DNA from: Okapia johnstoni
Lineage: Eukaryota > Chordata > Mammalia > Artiodactyla > Giraffidae
NCBI GenBank assembly: GCA_024291935.2
Contig: CM044326.1
Span: forward strand, 33,913,948-33,977,947
Direction: 5' to 3'
Length of the DNA: 64,000 bases
Shown here one piece after another: positions 58,126 through 64,000 of this stretch (position 1 is the stretch's first letter; every line of letters begins with the position of its first letter). The notes below the pieces were generated by a model. That model searched no databases. It was given only the letters and a program-made list of their open reading frames with translations, and had not been told where the DNA came from. The position numbers and the translations under genes are program-made.

Positions 58126-58845
58126 GTGACGGCTAAGAACAGTAACGCGCCCTCTGTGAGCAGAAGCTGAGGCACTTGGGGAGGTTCAGAAATGTGCCTG
58201 GCGTCATACAGATTCAACAGCTTTGCTGCTGTTCAGGCAAGGGGTTACTACAACAGAGACTTTGACAATGAATGTTGATCCTGTCTGTACAGCAGCGTCG
58301 TTCATAAACTGACAACTCTGTAAGGGCAATGCTGTTTTGGCTAAGCAATGCACATGCTCCCTAATCCTCGATTTGTGTAAGTACTCCAGAGAGGTGGGCA
58401 AGACCCACATGACCCCAAAATCAAGTGAAAATGAAGTGGCTATCAGGCAAAGTCTAGAGAGAACAGCCACGGTCAGTCACCTTGGGAAAGCACGCAGAGC
58501 ACGACAAGGATGTGGGGCATAAAAGCCAAAACAACAGCGCAAATAGCAGTAATGGTAACAGCAGACATGATCACTAAGTGGAAACCATTCCAGCACAGGA
58601 CTCATTAAACCCTCACAGAACACCTCAGGAGGTAAGGCACCACTGACCACTGTTATTTCCACTTCACCGGCGAGAAATGTGGTTCTCATTTCCACAGTGT
58701 CCTCTCCGTCTCCAAGGGAAGGGCAGCACAGGAGCAGGAAAAGCTGTGCTTCCTTCACGCGTGTATGCATGCGGACGCGCCCTAGTTTACACGGCGCTTT
58801 TAAAATGAAAAGTTATTTTTTACAAGTTATAAATGTCCTCTATCG

Positions 58846-59030
58846 GCACTTCTCTGGCGATCCGGTGGTTAAGAATCCTCCGTGCAACGCAGAGGACATG
58901 GGTTGATCCCTGGTTGGCGAGCGAAGACCCCAGAGGCCATAGGACAACTAAGCCAGCGCCACAATCAGAGAAGCCCCCGTGCCACAGTGAAGACCCAGCA
59001 CAGCCCCAAACAAGAAATAAATAAAAAATA
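58846..59030 (+). mobile_element. CHR-type SINE
   Basis: 'cacttctctggcgatccggt' to 'gacccagcacagccccaaac' with an 'aaataaataaa' tail; a shortened CHR-2 form. Confidence 0.78.
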
Positions 59031-60084
59031 AACGTTCACTCTCAAAAAATGTGGAAATATAGGCAAGTACAAAGAATGAAATAAATGCCACTCATAATCC
59101 CATCAGAGATATGCTACATTATAAATGTGTATAGACAAACATAGAGTTTTACTTAATAAATCATGAGCATTTGCCACATCATTAAATATTCCCCTAGAAT
59201 AAGATTTTTAATGACTATACTTAAAAACACTACGGAGACCACAGTAGACTCGAAACCGAAATTTTCCCAGTGTTTTAATGTCTGCTCTAGCCAATGAGGT
59301 CTCCGAGGAAGCAGGCAGAAGTACTGAGCACTTCACAAATGTCAGCGACTATTATTACCTCCTTTAAAGCCTTTTCCCTCAAAGGAGCTCTGTCAAATTA
59401 TGACATTTAGATTTCAAAAACTCATTCACTTGAATTGACACCATTCGCTGAGAGCTCCACAATCTCCACACGGAAGGGGCTTAGAGACTGCAGTCTGGTT
59501 AGAAGGGGGCAAAGGATTCGCCTCAAAGCTGTACCTGCAGGGCAGGCACACTGTTCTAACGTACACGACATGTTTGTTGGAGGTGGCTTAGGAGATGTTA
59601 GAGGATAATACAGAAGGTCAGGGTCCCTGGGCCATCTCCTCGGCACAATCAGTGATCATACAATCAAAAGCCACTTCAAGTGTGTGAGAAGGGACTACAG
59701 GACTCACCTGCCAAGCACCACTAAGAACGACCGTAATTCTACAGCAGGTGACAGACAGCTGATTGAAATGATTAAAGCTGAAATCCAGCATCCATCTGAT
59801 CTCTCTCCCTCCCTCCCGCTACAGCAATCCCTCACCGTGTTCCCCCAGCTCTGCCTCCCAGCTGCCTCCCGCTGGCCCCTTCTCACCAGCTCTGTGGCCA
59901 AGCCCGAGTTGAAGCCAGCACCCCTCACCTAGACCCCTGTGTGGTCCTTGAACAACTGCTCTCCTGCTTCCACACCTGCCCCGGGAGTCGATGCTCACAC
60001 AGAGCAGGTATAGCGAGTTCTCCGACTTCATCAAAATTAAACACTTCTGTGCTCCAAAGGCATCATCAAAAAAAAGTGACAAGA

Positions 60085-60358
60085 TGGACTTCCCTGGTGG
60101 TACAATGGAGAAGAATCTGCCTGCTAAGGCAGGGACATGGGTTCCATCCCTGGTCTGGAAGATTCCACAAGCCTACTACTGAGCCTGCATGCTACAACTA
60201 CTGAAGCTCATGCGCCTAGAGCCCACGCTCCGCAACAGGAGAAGGCACGGCAATGAGAAGCCCTGCTACAAAGAGCAGCCCCTGCTCACCACAACTGCAG
60301 GAAGCCTGCGCGCAGCAGCGAAGACCCAGCACAGCCAAAAAGAAAGAAAGAAAAATGA
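60085..60358 (+). mobile_element. CHR-2 SINE in L1
   Basis: 'ggacttccctggtggtacaa' to 'aagacccagcacagcc' with an 'aaagaaagaaag' tail. Confidence 0.88.
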
Positions 60359-60363
60359 AAAGA

Positions 60364-60454
60364 GGGGCTTCCCTGGTGGTCCAGGGGTTAAGACTCCGCA
60401 CTCCCAATACAGGGGCACCAGTTTGAGCACAACCGAAAAAAAAAGAGACAGAGA
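60364..60454 (+). mobile_element. CHR-1 SINE, internally shortened
   Basis: 'gaggggcttccctggtggtc' joined early to an A-rich tail; stacked behind the CHR-2. Confidence 0.78.
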
Positions 60455-60795
60455 AAAGACAACCAACATACTGGGAAAAAATCATTTATCTGACAAAGGA
60501 CTTATATCCACAATACATGAAAAATTCTTAAAACTCAATAATTAAAAGACAATTTTCAAGTGAGCAACTGAACAGTGGGATCTGAATAGACATTTATCCA
60601 CAGACGACATACAAATAACCAATAAGCACAAGAAAAGATGCGTGTCATCTTTTCACGGAATGCACATCTAATCATCTAATCATCACGGAAAATGCAAAAC
60701 AATGACATCACTTCACATTCACTAGGATGGCTATAATCAAGAGACAGATAGGTGTTAACAAAGGCGTGGAGAACTGGAACCCTCATACATTGCTG

Positions 60796-61010
60796 TTTAG
60801 ACGCTCAGTCGTGTCCGACTCTTTGTGGCCCCACAGACTGTAGCCTGCCGAATTCCTCTGTCCATGGGATTTTCCAGGCAACAATAGTGGAGCAGGTTAT
60901 CATTTCCTACTTCAGGGGACCCTCCTGACCCAGGGATCAAACCCACATCTCTTGTGTCTCCTGCACTGGCAGGTGGGTTCTTTACCACTAGCACTATCTG
61001 GGAAGCCCCG
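60796..61010 (-). mobile_element. Bov-tA SINE in L1
   Basis: Antisense Bov-tA flanked by tacattgctg (60786-60795) and tacactgctg (61011-61020), a target-site duplication that also shows where the L1 text resumes. Confidence 0.9.
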
Positions 61011-61660
61011 TACACTGCTGGTAGAGAATAAAAGAAGACAGGCACCGTGGAAAAGTCTGGCAGTTCCTCAAAAGGTTAAACACAGAATTACCATGTGACC
61101 CAGCAATTCTATTCCTAATTACATACCCAAGAGAAATGAAAACATATGTCTACACAAAAACTTACATAATTTCAAAATATTACCATTCATAAAACCAAAG
61201 TAAAACAACCCAATTGTCCATCAACTGATGAATGGATAAACAAAACATGGTATATCCATACAACAGAATATATTATTCAGCAATAAAAAGGAACGAAGTA
61301 CTGATATACACTATAATATGATAAGCCTTGAAAACATTATGCCTAGTGAAAGAATCCAGACATGGAAGACCATACACTGGATGATTCCACCAACATGAAA
61401 TACGCAAATGGCCAGAGTTTGCCAACCTACAGACAGAAAGTAGATCAGTGACTGCCTAGAGCTGGGAGGAGAAAAGAGTGAGGGTGGGGATGGTTGCTAA
61501 AGGGTATGGAGTTTCTTTTTTGGGTGATAAAAAGTCTTAAAATTGATTGTAGTGGTGGCTGCATAACTCTATGGATATCCTAAAAAACACTGAATTGGAC
61601 ATTTTAAATGGGTAATATACATGATATGTGAATTGTCAATGAAGCTATTACCAAAAAAAC

Positions 61661-63918
61661 AAGAAGTATCAGCTCTCCAACACTCACAAGACAAAAAGCT
61701 TCAGTAAACCAGAAATAGAGCAGAGCTTCCTCAACCTGATAAGGAATATCTACCAAAAACCCAACAACTCACATCATACGTCATGGTGAGAAACTCCAAG
61801 TCTCCCCGACCGAGACCAGGTACAAAGCAAGGAGGTCCCCCTCTCGCCACTCCTGTTCCATATCATACCGGAGATTCTAGCTAACGCGATACGACAAGGA
61901 AATGTAAGGCTGAAAAGGGAGAAATGCAATCACCTCTGCAGATAACATGTTCATCTATGTAGAAAATCAAAAATAATAATAATAGTAAAACTCCTGAAAC
62001 TAACAGGCAATTATAGCAAGGCTGTAGAATACAAGAGTAATATACAAAAGTCGATCACTTTCCTATATAGGATCTATGAACACGTGGAATTTTAAATTAA
62101 AAACACATTATCATTTACATTTGCATCCCCCCAAATAAAACACTTCAGTATAAATCTAACAAAATATGTCAAGAGCCATACAAGGAAAACTAAAAAACTC
62201 ACAGGAATGCAATCAAAGAATTAAATAAATGGAGAAGTATCCCATGTTCATAGTTAAGAAAATTCAATATTGTCAAGATGTCAGTTCTTCCCAACTTGAT
62301 TTACAGATTCAGTGTAAACCCCACTAAGTTATTTTGTGGATATCAACAAAATAATTCTGAAGTTTTATACAGAGTCAGAAGACCCAGAATAGCCAACACA
62401 ATATTGAAAGAAAAAAAAAAAGTTGGAAGACTGATATAATCTGACTGTAAAACTTACTATAAAGCACCAATTATCAATACAGTGTGATACTGGTGAAGGA
62501 ACAAATAAATCTACAGAAGAGAAAGTCCAGGTATAGACGCACATGAACCGAGCCAACTGATCTCTGACAAGGAGCAAAGGTAATACAACGGAGCAAAGAT
62601 AGCCTTTTCAACAAACGGTGCTGGAACCACTGGACATCCACAGGGAAAAAAGTGAATCTAGACACAGAATTTATACTCTTCACAAAAACTAACTCAAAAT
62701 GGATCACAGACCTAAATGTAAAACACAAAAACTATAAAACTTCCAGAAGGCAATATAGGAGAAAACCTAGATGACTTGGCGTATGGTGATGACATTTTAG
62801 ATAACACCACGGAAGGCATGATCCATGAAAGAAGTAACTGATTCATTAAACTTCATTAAGACTTCATTAAAATTAAAAACTTCTGCTCTACAAAAGACTA
62901 TGCAAATGAAGGAGAAGACAAGTCACAGATTGGGAGAAACATATTTGCAAAATACCTACCTGATTAAGGGCTGCTATCCAAAATATACAAAGAACTTTTA
63001 AAACTCAAGAACCCAATTAAAATATGGGCAAAAGATCTTAATAAAACATCTTACCAAAGAAGATATACAGATGTCAAATAAGTCTATGAAAAGATGCTCC
63101 ATATCATATGTCATCAGGAGAATGCAAATTAAAACACGATATCACTATAAACCTAGTAGAATGGCCAAAATCTGTAACACTGACAACACCAAACGCTAGT
63201 GAGAATGTGGGGCAACAGGAACTCTCATTGCTGGTGGGGATGCAAAATGGTACAGCCACTTAGGAAGACAATATGACGCGTTCTTATAAAGCTAAATAAA
63301 CATAATCTTATCATGATCCAGCAATGCAGCCCTTGGTACTTATCTAAAGGAGTTCAAAACTTACATCCACACAGAACCTTCACCAGGATATTTATAGCAC
63401 CTTCAATCATAATTGTAAAAATTTGGATGCAATGAGGATGTCCTTTAGTAAGTGAATGAATAAGCAAACTCTGGTACATCCAGACATTGGAATATTATTC
63501 AGCACTAAAAATAAATGGGTTATTAAACCATGAAAAGACATGGAGAACTTGAAGTGCACGTTACTAAATGAAAGAAGGCAATCTGAAAAGGTTGCATGCT
63601 GTATAATTCCAACCATGTAACCTTCTGGAAAAGGCAAAACTATGAAGACAGTAAAAAGATCAGGGGTTGCCAAGGTTTGGGTGGGGGAGGGAAGGGATAA
63701 ACAGGCAGAGCACAGAGGATTTTTAGGGCAGTAAAAGTACTGACACCATAGTGATGGATGCATGCCACTCTACCTTTGTCCAGACCTACAATGTACAACA
63801 CCAACCCTAAGGTAAACTACGGACTGTGGGTGATAATGCCATATCAATGCAGGTTCATCAACTGTAACAAATGTCCCACTGTGGTGGGGGATGTTGATAA
63901 TAAGGGAGGTGATACATA
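61661..63918 (+). mobile_element. L1 LINE, second copy (ORF2 RT end and 3' part)
   Basis: Starts in ORF2 RT-like text ('gagcttcctcaacctgataa'), passes 'gaccaggtacaaagcaagga' and 'ggaaccactggacatccaca', and ends in a 3'UTR near 63918. Frames are broken throughout. Confidence 0.85.
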
Positions 63919-64000
63919 TGCAGGGGAAAGGAGACCTAGATTCGATCCCTGGGTTGGGAAGACCCCCTAGAGAAGGGAAAGGCTACCCACTCCAGTATTC
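63919..64000 (+). mobile_element. Bov-tA/BovA2 SINE, cut by the window edge
   Basis: 'ggagacctagattcgatccc' to 'ctacccactccagtattc' is sense Bov-tA text without its first 40 or so bases. Confidence 0.85.

Larger units (their letters stand above)
60018..61660 (+). mobile_element. L1 LINE fragment with three SINE insertions
   Basis: ORF2-end text ('acttatatccacaatacatg', 'tcactaggatggctataatc', 'tgatgaatggataaacaaaa') and 3'UTR ending 'caatgaagctattaccaaaa'. Interrupted by CHR-2, CHR-1 and Bov-tA. Confidence 0.85.
55487..64000 (-). other. TECPR2 intron 1 (partial)
   Basis: It runs from exon 2 to the window edge. It is dense in SINEs to about 59030 and then L1. No CpG-rich promoter or leader exon was recognised. 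Stretches 55940-56240, 57550-57790, 58130-58840 and 59040-60010 have no gene; some (58600-58690, 59320-59400) may be diverged MIR. Confidence 0.75.

Overview
The window is nuclear DNA from a ruminant artiodactyl, most likely a bovid. The evidence is the repeat content: tRNA-derived Bov-tA/BovA2 SINEs, CHR-type cetartiodactyl SINEs, BovB (RTE-clade) LINEs and L1 copies. Cattle, sheep, goat and similar species cannot be told apart by eye.

Only one cellular gene is supported. It is TECPR2 (tectonin beta-propeller repeat containing 2), on the minus strand. Fifteen coding exons were placed between 55486 and 9165. They run from the exon with the start codon (numbered 2 here, assuming one non-coding leader exon as in human) to exon 16. 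All splice phases agree. Together they give 3625 coding bases, or 1208 codons plus one base, without a stop. That is about 85% of the roughly 1411 residues of the human protein. Exon 1 and the promoter lie beyond the right edge. The last coding exons, with the final tectonin repeats and the C-terminal LIR motif, lie beyond the left edge. Exons 2-7 encode the N-terminal WD40-like propeller, exons 8-9 a long acidic/serine-rich disordered linker, and exons 10-16 tectonin repeats. TECPR2 is an ATG8-binding autophagy factor linked to ER exit sites. Its loss causes hereditary neuropathy/spastic paraplegia in people.

Layout from left to right (3' to 5' of the gene): 1-9164 is intron 16, with L1 3' ends, a broken BovB, Bov-tA/BovA2 copies and a 100-bp inverted repeat. 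From 9165 to 27056 is the exon-dense part (exons 16 to 6), with small introns and few repeats. From 27057 to 39351 lie large introns 5 and 4 and exons 5, 4 and 3, with old L2/L1 pieces, CHR-1 SINEs, a hAT-like DNA transposon fossil and a possible LTR. From 39352 to 55213 is the 15.9-kb intron 2, holding a nearly full-length BovB inserted in an older BovB, an antisense old L1 and more SINEs. Exon 2 is at 55214-55486. From 55487 to 64000 is intron 1, which is SINE-dense and then two L1 fragments.

No new biological system is visible. The observations most worth a second look are a degenerate copy of the exon 9 tail inside intron 9 next to a 3 x 36-bp tandem repeat, a 100-bp inverted duplication around a Bov-tA SINE, a G-rich minisatellite starting about 25 bases downstream of the exon 8 donor, and a possible 9-codon uORF at the 5' edge of exon 2. 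Exon assignments rest on recalled similarity to mammalian TECPR2 plus splice sites and phase. Repeat names rest on recalled consensus features and no search was run.
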